NCBI GenBank assembly: GCA_022496185.1
Contig: WTXG01000067.1
Location: 108,506-172,505, forward strand
DNA: 64,000 nt
Reading direction: 5' to 3'
Source: Multifurca ochricompacta
Taxonomy: Eukaryota > Basidiomycota > Agaricomycetes > Russulales > Russulaceae
Notes under the pieces: model-generated
The model's input: only the letters and a program-made list of their open reading frames with translations
The model's database searches: none
Told to the model about the DNA's origin: nothing
Shown here: positions 1 through 11,296 of the stretch, piece after piece
How the letters are laid out: the number at the start of each line of letters is the position of its first letter
Numbering within the stretch: position 1 is the stretch's first letter
Made by a program: the position numbers and the translations under genes

Positions 1-516
1 TTTAACCTTATCACCGTTGAGTTTTTCAGTGGCAATCATGGGCGCGGATGCCGTCGTGTCAGGTTCGCCCTCGGCGTCTGTGCTCGTATGGTCGTTAACC
101 ATAACTAAGTGGTCCGCGTCTCCGGTACTCCCCGCCGTCGAATCTAGCTGGTCAGGGGCTTTCGAAACTTGTCCGGGCTCGCGGAGTCGGTCGTAAATCG
201 TCTCCGCTTCCTTTTTACGACTCAAGACCTCCTGCTCCCTTCCAAGGAGATCGCCAGTTGGTGCTTCTTGAAAACCAAGACCCTTGAGGATGCCACGGTA
301 TTCGCTCTGTGGAGGGTGGATGGTAAGGTTAGAAACAGGGGGAGGGCCGGAACCACGGAGAATACCCACCCATTGTTTGTCCATGTCACGCAACCAAACG
401 ACCCAGGCACGGAGGTGCTCAGGTTTGTTTTCGGGTTGGAGTGCCAGGGTATCCTCGAGGAAACCTAGCTCAGTGCTAATGCGACGCAAGTTCCGGGAGT
501 CGAGCGGAGCTGCCAT
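1..516 (-). CDS. Hypothetical protein, N-terminal part (runs off left edge)
   Basis: An open frame of 172 codons reads leftward from an ATG at 514-516 to the first base of the window without a stop, so only the N-terminal part is visible. It starts MAAPLDSRNLRR. Residues 1-60 are rich in charged and aromatic residues (LRAWVVWLRDMDKQWVG) and look like a folded helical region. A basic, possibly coiled segment (REQEVLSRKKEAETIYDRL) follows at about residues 105-125, then an acidic, Ser/Thr-rich tail. The Gln-Trp and Leu-Arg spacing looks coding, and GC content is like that of the neighbouring genes. I do not recognise the family. No intron is needed in the visible part. The gene is divergent from the M28 peptidase gene, with about 1.6 kb between them. 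Confidence 0.6.
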   Translation of the reverse strand, partial: MAAPLDSRNLRRISTELGFLEDTLALQPENKPEHLRAWVVWLRDMDKQWVGILRGSGPPPVSNLTIHPPQSEYRGILKGLGFQEAPTGDLLGREQEVLSRKKEAETIYDRLREPGQVSKAPDQLDSTAGSTGDADHLVMVNDHTSTDAEGEPDTTASAPMIATEKLNGDKVK

Positions 517-2059
517 TTTTAAAAGCAATTGACCACCGGTTTGTAAGAGAGCCTGCTCTATAGAGAAGAGATAAAATAGGGGACCCGGTTGGGGGAGGAA
601 GAAGGTAGCGAACGACGAAATGGAAGGTGAGAGACCCAAACGCAGTCACTGCGGGACGAAAGGCGTGTAATGTTTGTTGATCAACCGCTGGACTGGAATC
701 TTGTTGAACCGTTGAGCGCTCTCGCTTCCGGCGGCTAACTGAGGGCAGTGGCCCGCTGACTTGCGAGAGTGTAAAAAACAAAAAAAATCTATCCGCCGCC
801 GGGTAAAGCGGCGCAAGAGTGTTTCGGCATGCTACGGCGTTTGCCTTCCGCTTTCACGGTTCCGGACTCCGCGAAAGGCGAAAGGCGGAAGTGGCGGAAG
901 CGGCGGAAATGGCGGAAATGGCGGAAATGGAGGTGGAGGCGCGGCTTGAACCGTAACTAGTATCCGAGGAGGGGGGGTGAGGGTCATTAACTCCATTAGT
1001 CCACTTTCTGGGGTGCAGGTGCGCATCCATCATCCATCCCTCTCTCAGTCGGTCGGTCGCGACATATAGGCTATATGACTGGTGAGCATCATCTGCTGTC
1101 TACCTAAGTATGTATGATCGATTCCGATTGTCCCATCAAGCTAAGGGTGCGAAACCAAAACTTGCACTCTCCTCCGTCCATCAACAACAATGATGATGAT
1201 GATCGACCCTTTCTTGACTGGTATCAAGAGAGATCGATTGTACAAGACCGTATCTGTCCCTCCTCAGAACTTGCCACCGAAGTTGAGGGTCCATCTTAAA
1301 TTAATGCTACTTTCCTATATGCTATGGTCACCCTGAGGGAAAGTTAGAGGGGAGGTACCACCAGAGCAGCTTCCCTACATGTACAGGCTCTCTCCCTCTG
1401 GTAATGGCGAGAACAGGGTATTTGTCCACTGGCAGATTCTCGTTTCGTCGCCGACGACGGGTATTCCGCCTGTGATCGGTCAGGGTGTGTCTATTCCTGA
1501 AACGTGGTTCGAAGCAAAATACGCATCCAACCCCGTACACGTAGGCGGTATGTCTTTGGGTGCATATATCCCAACCCGTACTCGTGTGGTAGTTCACATC
1601 CAAGCCCGTTCATGAAATTGCAGATGGCTTCTAGCCCGCCGGACTCTGACTAGCGTGCGGGTGCATTAGAAAACGTCGAGTAGACCGCTGCTTTCTTCTG
1701 GGTTTGAGGCGACACTTACGCATGAGCGAATCTCACCCCAACAATCATTGCTCTTCGTCATGCGGAAGTTGTCCTTGCAATCTATGGGAACCAATGACCT
1801 GCACGGTCCCTGTTCCCTCGCAGAATATTCCTTGCTTTCGTATTGCCCACGCAAGATCACGTAGTCTCTTCAAGATAACTCTCGAAGAGGATATCTGGTG
1901 GCTTATCGAAGCGCAATCCTCATTGAATTGCACCCGTAAGGTGGGAAGGGGCGCACCAAGTCCGTACAAACCACATGCTCGCCACTGCGCGCACCCCCAC
2001 TCATTACTATATTTACTACACAAACGCACACCTTATACTTCGCGATCTAAAATTGGGGG
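517..2059. other. Intergenic region between divergent genes
   Basis: No convincing gene is seen. Small open frames on both strands at 1328-1615 and 1666-2066 overlap one another, lack splice-consistent neighbours and resemble no family I know. A short tandem repeat lies at 872-937. The region probably holds the promoters of the two divergent genes. Confidence 0.5.
872..937. repeat. Short tandem repeat, 9-bp unit GGCGGAAAT and variants
   Basis: Units of the form GGCGGAAAT, GGCGGAAGT and GGCGGAAGC follow one another about six times. They produce a Gly-rich frame on one strand and a Pro/Phe-rich frame on the other; both are by-products of the repeat. Confidence 0.75.
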
Positions 2060-2067
2060 TATATAAA
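2060..2067 (+). promoter_or_regulatory. TATA box of the M28 peptidase gene
   Basis: TATATAAA lies about 50 bp upstream of the ATG at 2115, a usual distance for a fungal core promoter with a short leader. Confidence 0.5.
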
Positions 2068-2114
2068 GCACGTAGACAGGCGGGCGAGTGGATGTCAGAG
2101 GCGAAGTACCAAAG

Positions 2115-3707
2115 ATGATGATTTCTTGTCTTCCACTTGGAGTTTGGCTTTTCTTTCTGCTCTTGAGTACGACCATCCGTGCATCGCTACTCGTTTCGCC
2201 GGAGCCACGCTCCGCCGATGCCCAGTGCCTCCTTAGCGAAGCATGGCCGCAAGGTCCGGGCAGCGCGATTACTCCGGAGTTGCCGGATGCGGAACTGCGC
2301 TCAATCCTCGCCGAGATCGATCCTGAGCGCATCCGCGCGACGATCGAGAAGCTCACGACATTTGGTACGCGACACACGCTTTCAAGCCAAACAGACCCAA
2401 TCCGTGGCATCGGCGCCGCGCGGGACTGGATCGCGGCGCAGATGCGCGCATACGCCTCCGCCGCGCGTCACGGGACAAATGTGACAGTGCAAGTGTCAGG
2501 CTACATACAACCAGTGGCTGGGGCGATAACAAGCGCAACGGTCATCAGCAATGTAGTCACAACGATACAAGGCGCTGACGAGCCCAATCGGGTGTATGTG
2601 ATCACAGGACACTATGATTCACGGGTGACGGATATATTGGACTTTACGTCCGATGCCCCTGGAGCAGATGACGACGCGTCTGGTGTTGCGGTGGGTCTTG
2701 GTATGTTTAGCGCTGTCACACGACACTTAGCAAAGACGGATGCTGCCTCAGGTGGTTATGGAACTCATTCGCATCCTCTCAACTCGACCACCTCCCCGCG
2801 CAACGATCATGCTTGGGGCTGTGGCAGGAGAGGAGCAGGGCCTATTCGGGGCGAATTTCTTCGCGCAGACGTTGCGCAACAACAGCGTTGATGTTCAGGG
2901 CATGTTCACGAATGACATCGTTGGTTCTTCCAAGGCAGACAACGGTGTTGTCGATGCGCACAGTATTAGATTGTTTGCACAGGGGATCCCGCCTACAGAC
3001 AGCGCGTCCCAGCTATCACGCAGGGAATCGATCGGAGGAGAGAACGATTCGCCAGCAAGGCAACTTGCACGTTTCGTGCAAAATGTAGCGGCCAACTCTG
3101 TGACGGATATGAACGGTAGGTTTGGGGGTTCTGATTTCTCTTTAAAAGAAACCAAAAAAAAGGATGCTATAGGCACTGATTAACTTAATTGCCAGTGCGC
3201 ATCATCTATAGGGCGGACCGTTTCTTGCGTGGTGGCGATCACGAGCCATTCTTGAGTGCAGGATTCCCAGCAGCGCGGTTCACAGAACCAAATGAGAATT
3301 TTGCGCACCAACACCAGAACACGCGGGTCGATCCAGTAACGGGCATTCAATTTGGTGACCTGATCGAATTTGTCGACATTGATTTCACGGCTCGAGTAGC
3401 TCGAGTGAATGCAGCGGCAATCTGGTCATTAGCTCAAGCGCCCGGAACCCCAAAGAACGTAACGATGAACACGTCTGTTTTAACGAACAACAGCACGCTG
3501 AAGTGGGTACTTGATACCAGCGCTGCTGTGGCTGGGTATGAGATATTATGGAGACCAACGGACGCACCTCTATGGATGAATGTGGTACCCGTTGGATTGG
3601 TGAACCAGGTGACGGTGTTATTATCAAAAGATAATGCGATATTTGGAGTTAGAGCCGTTGGTAAGAATGGATTTCGTAGTCCAGCGACGTTCCCATTCCC
3701 TGGATAG
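2115..3707 (+). CDS. Secreted M28-family metallopeptidase
   Basis: Zinc-dependent aminopeptidase-like exopeptidase, probably secreted. The best model joins 2115-2690, 2752-3115 and 3196-3707 (483 residues); the introns are 61 and 80 bp. I chose the ATG at 2115 because it begins a signal peptide ([18 protein letters not shown]). M28 zinc ligands and catalytic residues are visible in order: His in GHYDSR (about residue 166), Asp in ADDDASG (about 188), the Glu pair in GEEQGLFG (about 219), Asp in FTNDIVG and the last His in GGDHEPF (about 329). Removing the first intron restores [13 protein letters not shown], the usual helix after the bridging Asp. The C-terminal 100 residues ([10 protein letters not shown] onward) look like a fibronectin type III-like module. 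The set of metal ligands is complete, so the enzyme should be active. The peptide substrate cannot be told from sequence. Confidence 0.85.
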
Positions 3708-4043
3708 ATAAAAATGAAATGAAATGTAAAATGTAGAATGAAATGTAAATTGTAAATGGTGTAAACCGCATTTCATACTATACACGGCTAAAGCCGAGAA
3801 TGAATCTTGTGGGCTCGTGGCCCACCACCCACCACCCACGCCCAACAAAAATCTTAACTCTGCTGACCGCTGGTGCTGCTGTTGCTGCTGCCGCGCTGTT
3901 GCTGCTAACGCGCCTCTCAAACCCTCTCCCCTTCTCCCCACTTCCCCTGCCGTTAATACGATACGGTTATATTTCACCTCTGGTCACTGAATATTGAAAC
4001 AAACGAACAAAAAAACTAAATAATAATAATAAAACAATCAAAA
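3708..4043. other. Intergenic region
   Basis: No gene seen. It has A/T-rich runs built on AATGAAATGTAAA just after the peptidase stop, then a CTG/GCTGCT-rich stretch near 3880-3905 and an A-rich leader immediately before the next ATG. Confidence 0.5.
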
Positions 4044-6394
4044 ATGCAACAACCAACTTCGCGTCCCGCCTCTACGTCAACCCGTCCAGGCCCTTCTCCC
4101 CGCCCTTACCAAGTCAACACGCAAACAAAACTCATAGACACCGTCCATGGAAGGATACTCTGCGTCGCTGACATCAGGGGTCGCCTCTCTTCCCTGAACG
4201 ATTTGGCGCGCGAAGCAAATGCAAAAGCAATCATTCATACTGGAGACTTTGGTTTCTTTGGTCCGTTCAATTACCTCTTTTTTCTCCCTCTCTCCTGGTA
4301 GCACATGTCGGGCTTACCATTCATCAATCCAGAGGCAACCAGCATCGAACGCATACATGATCGCACTCTCCGTCATCTAACAATGTACTCTCCTCTGATA
4401 CCCAGTGCCCAGCGCCATCACTTGCTATCCCCTGAGAATCTACCCGCCACTATTCGTCAAACCCTAACCATCTCCATGGTATCCGAGTTCCCACTCCTCT
4501 TGTCCGGCCAGATTAAACTTCAGGTGCCGGTCTTTACCGTCGCAGGTGCATGCGAAGACATTCTCTTGCTCGAAAAACTGCGCACTGGGACATACGAGGT
4601 TGAGAATTTACATCTCATCGACGAGGCCACTACTCGGTGTCTCGACATCGGCGGCATCAAGCTAAGACTTCTCGGTCTCGGCGGTGCCTTTGTTCCTCAC
4701 AAAATGTTTGATAACGGTGAGGGCAATGCAACGATTGCTGGCGGGAACGGCACTATCTGGACCACCGCCCTCCAAATCGGCGAGCTCGTTGACACTGCCC
4801 AACGCGTTTTTGATCCCACGGAAACTCGCCTCCTCATCACCCACGCTAGCCCAGGCCGTGAGGGTATCATCGCGTCCCTTGGCCTCGTTCTCAAAGCAGA
4901 CCTTACCATCTCAGCTGGGCTTCACTTTCGCTACGCTTCCTCGTGGAATGAGTTCAGCGTCCAGGGCGATTATGATGGCTTTAGGAATAAACTCCGCAAT
5001 GGAAAGGACGCATTTTATCGAGTTTGGGATACCGTCAAGTCACAAGTAGACGCAGTCATTGACGATCACCAGCGCGTCCTCCTTGACAAGGCCTTGGCTG
5101 TCATCGACCGGGTACCCTTGTCCATAGGCCAGCCTGCTCCCGGGGGTGGCCCTCCTGGAACTGAGGACCCTGCGTGGAAGAACTGCTGGAACTGGAATCT
5201 GTGCGACGCTGCATATGGCTCGCTGATTCTTGATATTAAGGAGGGCCGTGTTAGCGCGGAGCTGAAGAGTCAAGGTGCGTTGCTACATTCTAGTCCTCCC
5301 TCCTTCGTTCACACGCCGCCTCTAGGTTTCAATTACGCCTATCGTCGTACTGCAACACCAACTACTCAACCCACACCAACGTCCAACAAGCCGCCATTGC
5401 CGCCCCAAACAGTGACATCAAGCACCCCTATCAAGGTATCAACGCCCGCTCCCGGTGCTGACAAGGCCACGCCACAGGGTTCTGATACGCCGCCATCTCC
5501 ACAGGCTGCACCTTCCGCTTCAGAGCCTGCATCAGGCAAAGAAACCCCGCCTATCACCAAAGTGAATGGCAGTGATTCTGTGACCACATCCACTCCCGGC
5601 TCTGCAGAGAAGGACAAGAGCGAGCGCGAGCGCGAGAAGACGGAGAAATACAAGGCCAAGAGGAAGGAGCGCAAGGATCGCGATCGTGCCGAGCGGGAGG
5701 GGACACGCGAGGCGGGCACTGAAGGCGGTAGTGGCGAGAAGAAGGACGGAGTCACGACGACAACGTCATCTCCCAAGCCCAACATGGATACAATTAGCTC
5801 ACTTGCCCCGGGTTCCGACGGCGGCCCGCTAAGCCCGCGCACAGATAGCACGGGCATCCGTACGCCAACGAGCCGCAAGCAGCCGCGGAATCCTTGGACG
5901 TTATTTGTACGCTTACCGAACCAGACAAGCGAGACAGAACTACGGGACTTTTTCGGGGAGGCGAAGGGTGGGGTGCGTGCTGACGTTCAAACTAGCGAGT
6001 CCATCTACTGTGGAAGGCTGACGCACAGGCCCGGACATTGTACAGATCACACGAGTGAACTTCCCGGGCCCAATCAACGGACGTGAACGCAAGATTGCGT
6101 ACGTTGAGTTTGGTGACGAAGAGGCCATGAAAGCTGGACTTGACAAGCATGTCGAGGTACGACTGACTCTTTCTCTTCTTTCGTGTTATGTTAAGCCCTG
6201 ATCCTGAGCACCTAAAGAAATTAAATGACGGAGTGCCAGAAGTGAAGCGAGCTGACCGCGACTCGCGCGATTATGGTAGCTTCCGTGGCGGCCGAGGTGG
6301 ACGCGGGGGGCCTCGTGGTGGATTCGCTCATCGCAACTTTGCTGCCGCTGGGTTAGTAAGAGGCGGCGCACCGAAAACGAACGGAGATGCATGA
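4044..6394 (+). CDS. DUF2433 (calcineurin-like phosphoesterase-related) protein with C-terminal RRM-like region
   Basis: A fungal protein whose N-terminal half resembles the metallophosphoesterase-like DUF2433 family. Model: 4044-4260, 4333-5976, 6029-6156, 6209-6394 (about 724 residues). Removing a 72-bp intron joins HTGDFGFF to EATSIERIHDRTLRHL, as expected for the family. LCVADIRGRL (residues about 40-49) and LLITHASPGREG (about 240) correspond to the phosphoesterase motifs. A low-complexity Pro/Ser/Thr and Lys/Arg/Glu region follows (about residues 330-520). The end is RRM-like: WTLFVRLPNQTSETEL, KIAYVEFGDEEAM, then an RGG-rich tail (RGGRGGRGGPRGG) typical of RNA binding. The third intron has a weak donor, and the last acceptor could also be at 6217. 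The biochemical role is not established to my knowledge; binding RNA is an inference from the tail. Confidence 0.75.
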
Positions 6395-7149
6395 ATGAGG
6401 TCATGACGCTGGGACGATCTTTCTTTCTGTTTTCCTTTGCCCCTCAACTTGCTCATTCGCTATTCACTTCTCACGCTTTCTACCGCATCCTACTCTTATG
6501 CGCGCTGTCAGGGTTGGGGTTCTAGGTACCGGTACAGTTGCTTACATTTTCATTTTCAACGCCTCCCCCGTTATATGCTCAAGCTTTTGCACGTCCTTAA
6601 TTAATGTGACACCCTTGCTAGTAGGTTGAATGCTCTTTCTCAGATCTCTACTCCAGGTCGTGCTCTAAGGGAATAATATTCACGTCAGCAATCGGAAGTG
6701 AGGGTGGTAACGAGGTGCAGACTGTGACCATCGTCGACTGATTTGATTATTGTGAACATGCCTGTGCCTGGTTAGTATATTATAATCCTATTCCCATTCA
6801 GACCCACGCATACGATGATTCGTCCAAGTCGACGATGGGCAAGTGTAATACCTCTTGCGTGAGAGCGAGAGTGAGAATAAAAGGAAGTACCTGCGAGCAT
6901 GAGCACGTGAGGGGTGAGTAAGTAATGGTAACGTGGTGCATCATCAAGTTCAGCACAAACGCCCAAAGTTCAAATGGAAATTGTTTCGTACTCCTGTTTC
7001 ATCGGCATCGGCTGATGCCAACACATTACTTATTGAGGCAGGACTTTATAAGCTGAGCGGCTTCAGGCGTGAAGGGCGCCGGTGCTTGAACAGGGATAAA
7101 TAGAACAAGCAGGCATGAATGACCCCAACATCTCATCACTTACCAACAC
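6395..7149. other. Intergenic region
   Basis: Contains the presumed 3' region of the DUF2433 gene and the promoter of the reductase gene. ACTTTATAAGCTG at about 7042 is a candidate TATA element. No further gene seen. Confidence 0.5.
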
Positions 7150-8170
7150 ATGTCTGGATACAAGAACTTTGCCATCGTCGGTGCTGGAACGTTTGGAAGT
7201 TTCGTTGTTCGCCAGTTCTTGAAGGACAAAGCTTCTGGAACTGTCAACCAAGTCGTCGTCCTGACTCGCCAGGTGAGCTCGCCAACCTCATGGAATATGA
7301 GGATGTACGCTCATCGGCTGTCGCAGGGATCCAAGACTAATGTCGAAGGCGACGCCAAAGTGGTCTCAGTTGACTATTCCAACAAGGAGTCCATTAAGAG
7401 TGCCCTGACTGGCGTGGACGTCGTCATCTGTACAATTTCAGGGGAAGCTCTTAATCTGCAAAGAGGAATCGCCGAGGCCGCGAAGGAGGCCGGTGTTAAG
7501 CTATTCGTGCCTTCGGAATTCGGCAACGTATCAGAGGGGGAAACAGAGGGACTGTTCGGCACAAAGGCGAACGTCCAAAACCAGCTCAAGGCTGTGGGAA
7601 TTTCGTACGCCCTCTTCTACACCGGGCCATTCGCAGATTCCATTTGGGCGCCGTACGTTTTTACTACCTCTGCTCAGTCGTCCGTCGAGTTAAACATAGG
7701 TCAGATTCGTAGATCTCGATGTCACGACCGGCAAGGTATCCGTTGGCGGCGATGGCAACAAGCAGATTTCGTTCACGTCGAGAACTGACATAGCGCGATA
7801 CCTTTCTTATGTCTTGACTCAACTACCCGCTGATCAATTGAAGAATCGTTCCTTCGCCATAGCGGGAGACAATAAGGTATGCACAACTTCTGACACCCGA
7901 CAATACAACCCTACAGTATTTGATCACGGCGACTGGAAACAGTCGTTCAAGGAGATATTCAAAGCGTACGAAGCCAAGACTGGAAAGAAGTTGGAGGTCA
8001 CTTACATCCCAGTTTCCGAGTTCGATGCAAGGATAGCCGCCAATCCTAATGACTTTCCAGCTCTTTTGCACAAGTTCTTCGCGACAGCGGGACCGTTCTC
8101 GAAGACCGACAACCATCTGTACCCCAATTGGAATCCCTCCTCTGTGCTCGACAACGTCCCGGCTGTATAA
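7150..8170 (+). CDS. NmrA-like / isoflavone reductase-like NAD(P)-binding protein
   Basis: An atypical short-chain dehydrogenase-like protein of 282 residues. Model: 7150-7272, 7327-7652, 7705-7876, 7943-8170; introns of 54, 52 and 66 bp. The N-terminal Rossmann motif is FAIVGAGTFGSFVV (residues about 7-20). VDVVICTISG lies about residue 80 and KLFVPSEFGNV about residue 106; these are typical positions for the NmrA/isoflavone-reductase group. The second intron is placed so that WAP joins FVDLDVTTGKVSVGG in frame. The third removes a stretch that is open in frame but absent from relatives, joining AGDNK to SFKEIFKAYEAKTGKKL. The C-terminus (DNHLYPNWNPSS) is typical of basidiomycete members. 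Substrate unknown. It could be a regulator that only senses NADP rather than an enzyme. Confidence 0.8.
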
Positions 8171-9372
8171 ATCACGCAGAGAAAGCGTCGTTCGTGAACA
8201 GTACCACAATTTTGTAGTTAGGAGAAGACAACTGAGATTATGAGTTGGACCTGAGGAGAGAAATGGCCAAGATGTTCTAACATATCGACTCGGATGTGTA
8301 TTGATTGCTATTATATATTCAACAAAATTGCGTGTCCTATGATGACACGGCCCCGTAGTGCAGTGGTCTGTTCCGTCCCACTTTAATCATGTTTCGTGTT
8401 CACCTGCGCCACCTGCGCCAAAGATGGAGAGCACCACTGTTACCGTATCGTGTGAGGTCCGAGGTCGTTCGGGTGCTCCGATAAATTTTAAGGGATTCAG
8501 ACAACTAACTGGCACGCGAGGGCATGTTAAAGAACAATCATTGGATTCGAATCAATACCGAGGAGTTCGAGTCTAGACGTTATACATGTGGTTTAGAGTA
8601 TCAAAGGCTGTTGAAAGAGCTCACCCAACTCTCCCCCACCGCTGACATCCCTAAGGTGGTAATATTGTCACACGATTGTGACTTGTAATAATATTTATTT
8701 TAAAAAGAAAGTTATCGTTGGTCAACAAAAAAAATTACAAATCAAAGTCATGTGACGGCTGTAGGGTTGCGGAAAAAATAGGTACTTTTTTACCAACCCA
8801 ATATTTACCAGTAAATTACCAGGTCACGTACCCACGTGACTGTAATATATGAGCATCAAATATGTTCAAAAATTCAACTAAAATATACAAGCATAAGGCA
8901 TAACATGGGTCACACTGCAGGTAATTTCACACACACTGCACCCATAACCCATCACACCATACCTGTTGAGATACTGTACCCATGGGTATGGTTAAATCCT
9001 GTGGGTTTCTGTGGGTTTTATTTAAAAGTCACATGTTGGCACACTGTGGTGTACCAGATAGAAACTGCACTACAATATATGTATATCATAAGTATCTAAT
9101 TAATTGTGAACACATTTTTGATCTTATCACTTAGATGTAGGGCTGTGCACCATACCCATACCCTATGGTATGACAGTGCCATAGTACAGTGCTGTACCCA
9201 TACTGTACCAGCTCAAGTCAATAATTGAGACAGATGGTTACAGGTATGGCAAACACTGTCCAAACCTGTCAAAAAACAGCCATAGACAGCATTGAATAAA
9301 TGAGCTTTTAATCTTGTAATTAAGCCATCAAAACTCCCCCAATATAGAATCTTTACCTATTTAGATAGCAGA
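8171..9372. other. AT-rich spacer, no gene seen
   Basis: No coding potential beyond chance. Between about 8840 and 9250 there are repeated variants of CCCATAACCC, ACCCATGGGTATGG and TACCCATACTGTACC, probably remains of old repeats, but I could not define ends or duplications. This marks the change from host genes to the element nest. Confidence 0.5.
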
Positions 9373-9374
9373 TA

Positions 9375-11296
9375 CAGTGCCTCACAAAACTGAGTCAATG
9401 TTTTGCACTTTTGCACTGTTTGTTGAATATTGCATCAGCCAAAACAAATATAAACAAAGTCTTGGTATACCATAAAAGGTACAAGATAAGGGCTATGTAA
9501 TGCAACAATAATTATGTAATTCTGATCAAAACCTGTGGAGCTATGCCTATTTCAAATTGGGGACTCATTGACTCAGTTTTGTGAGGGGGTATCAGAAATA
9601 TCAGAATCTGATGCTCCACCAAATGTACAGCAACCAATCCTTAATATATGGTTACCATAGTTATCTTAATATTGATGGGACCTGGAATAGAGCTATTTAA
9701 CCATGGTTTACATTCCCAGAATATTATAATTTCCCAATGCACCCCACCTCCTCTGCTCAGAAAGAAAACATGCTCTCTCTGGCCTCTGAAGGTCATTCCA
9801 CTCACACTATTGCCTCCAGACTCAGCCTCAGCCAGTCCAGAGTCTCTAGGACACTCAGAACCCTCCTTCCCAACCATCATTCACCTCATTTTAGTCATCC
9901 TTCCAAGCTCTCTGCTACCTCTGAACATGCTATCATGATACAAATCACCACAGGAAAGGTTGGCAATGCTGTCCAGGCCACAAAGCACATCAATTCCATC
10001 ATCCCCAACCATGCCTCTTCACAAATTGTGCACTGGGTTCTTAAACAATGTTCATTCAAGGCTGTAACAAAGAAGAAAAGGCCACTACTCTCTGCAGTAC
10101 ATTGCAAGAAGCACTTAGTGTTGACACAGGATGTGTCTGGAGATGCTTCAGGCATCTAAGGTTTGCTTCAGCTGTAGATTAGAATAGATTAGATTCTGGA
10201 GTATCAGACTTTTTATGTTATCTTTATTACATTCTTTCTCACCTTACTCAGCTGATTAGTGATGGACTTAGTAATGTGCAGTATAGCATGTGATTCTCCT
10301 TTGGCCAATGGCCTTAGTCCCTCATGTTTATTGTCCAGCACTTGTGGACTTATTCCCAGTGCACACAGACCATCCCTTGGGGTATATAAGGGTGTCTGTT
10401 TCGTCTCTTTCACTTCAGAGTTCTTCTAACCTCTGAAGTGTAAGTTCCTTTTTACTTTACTCTCTACTACCTTTAGACTAATGTTCTATATAGACTTGTC
10501 TTTGTTTTAGGTCAGTAGTATAGTATAATACAGAGTCCTTCTAACCTCTGAAGTACTTGTCTTTGTTTTAGCTTAACTGCTACTAACCACAGTCAGTAAC
10601 CAGCAGCATGATTGTTCAACACTTAGCCTTTGCTTTGAAGTACAGAGAGTGGACTGTGGAGGACTGGCATCTGACCCAAACCTGTTGATTTTGGTCTCAT
10701 CTGACCAAATGACCCTCTTCCAGTCCTCCATAGTCCAGTTTTGGTACTTCAAAGCAAAGGCTAAGTGCTTCTTGCAATGTACTGCAGAGAGTAGTGGCCT
10801 TTTCTTCTTTGTTACAGCCTTGAATGAACATTGTTTAAGAACCCAGTGCACAATTTGTGAAGAGGCATGGTTGGGGATGATGGAATTGATGTGCTTTGTG
10901 GCCTGGACAGCATTGCCAACCTTTCCTGTGGTGATTTGTATCATGATAGCATGTTCAGAGGTAGCAGAGAGCTTGGAAGGATGACTAAAATGAGGTGAAT
11001 GATGGTTGGGAAGGAGGGTTCTGAGTGTCCTAGAGACTCTGGACTGGCTGAGGCTGAGTCTGGAGGCAATAGTGTGAGTGGAATGACCTTCAGAGGCCAG
11101 AGAGAGCATGTTTTCTTTCTGAGCAGAGGAGGTGGGGTGCATTGGGAAATTATAATATTCTGGGAATGTAAACCATGGTTAAATAGCTCTATTCCAGGTC
11201 CCATCAATATTAAGATAACTATGGTAACCATATATTAAGGATTGGTTGCTGTACATTTGGTGGAGCATCAGATTCTGATATTTCTGATACCCCCTC
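9375..11296. mobile_element. Palindromic Tc1/mariner derivative (N-terminal transposase half in both arms)
   Basis: The left end is CAGTGCCTCACAAAACTGAG after a TA. An inverted copy of this end lies about 210 bp further in (ending near 9589). From about 9583 to 11296 the sequence is a large inverted repeat: each arm encodes the same N-terminal Tc1-type transposase part (MHPTSSAQKENMLSLASEG, a helix-turn-helix with SRVSRTLRTLL). The right arm, read leftward, continues to WTMEDWKRVIWSDETKINRF, which holds the first Asp of the DDE/D triad. The arms meet around 10670-10720. The coding arms are identical at protein level over about 96 residues. The left arm is split by a solo LTR (10119-10621), and the right end abuts LTR-B. 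No complete transposase is present, so it is non-autonomous. Confidence 0.75.
10119..10621 (+). mobile_element. Solo LTR, family 'LTR-C' (TSD CTTAG)
   Basis: Begins TGTTGACAC and ends TTCAACA, 503 bp, flanked on both sides by CTTAG (10114-10118 and 10622-10626). It contains a GGTATATAAGGG promoter element. It interrupts the transposase arm between CKKHL and AFALKY. No internal retroelement sequence, so it is the result of LTR-LTR recombination. Confidence 0.9.

Noticed and set aside
761..1026. Gly-rich and Pro/Phe-rich open frames on both strands
   Set aside because: Both are translations of the GGCGGAAAT tandem repeat and have no other coding signs.
8349..8575. tRNA-like or SINE-like motifs (CCCGTAGTGCAGTGG and GGAGTTCGAGTC)
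   Set aside because: The two boxes are about 200 bp apart, no cloverleaf arms pair, and no homologous copy is seen in the window.
9640..9938. Separate plus-strand open frames over the Tc1 arms (and the mirror frames at 10941-11238)
   Set aside because: They overlap the transposase frame in another phase and recur only because the arms are inverted copies.
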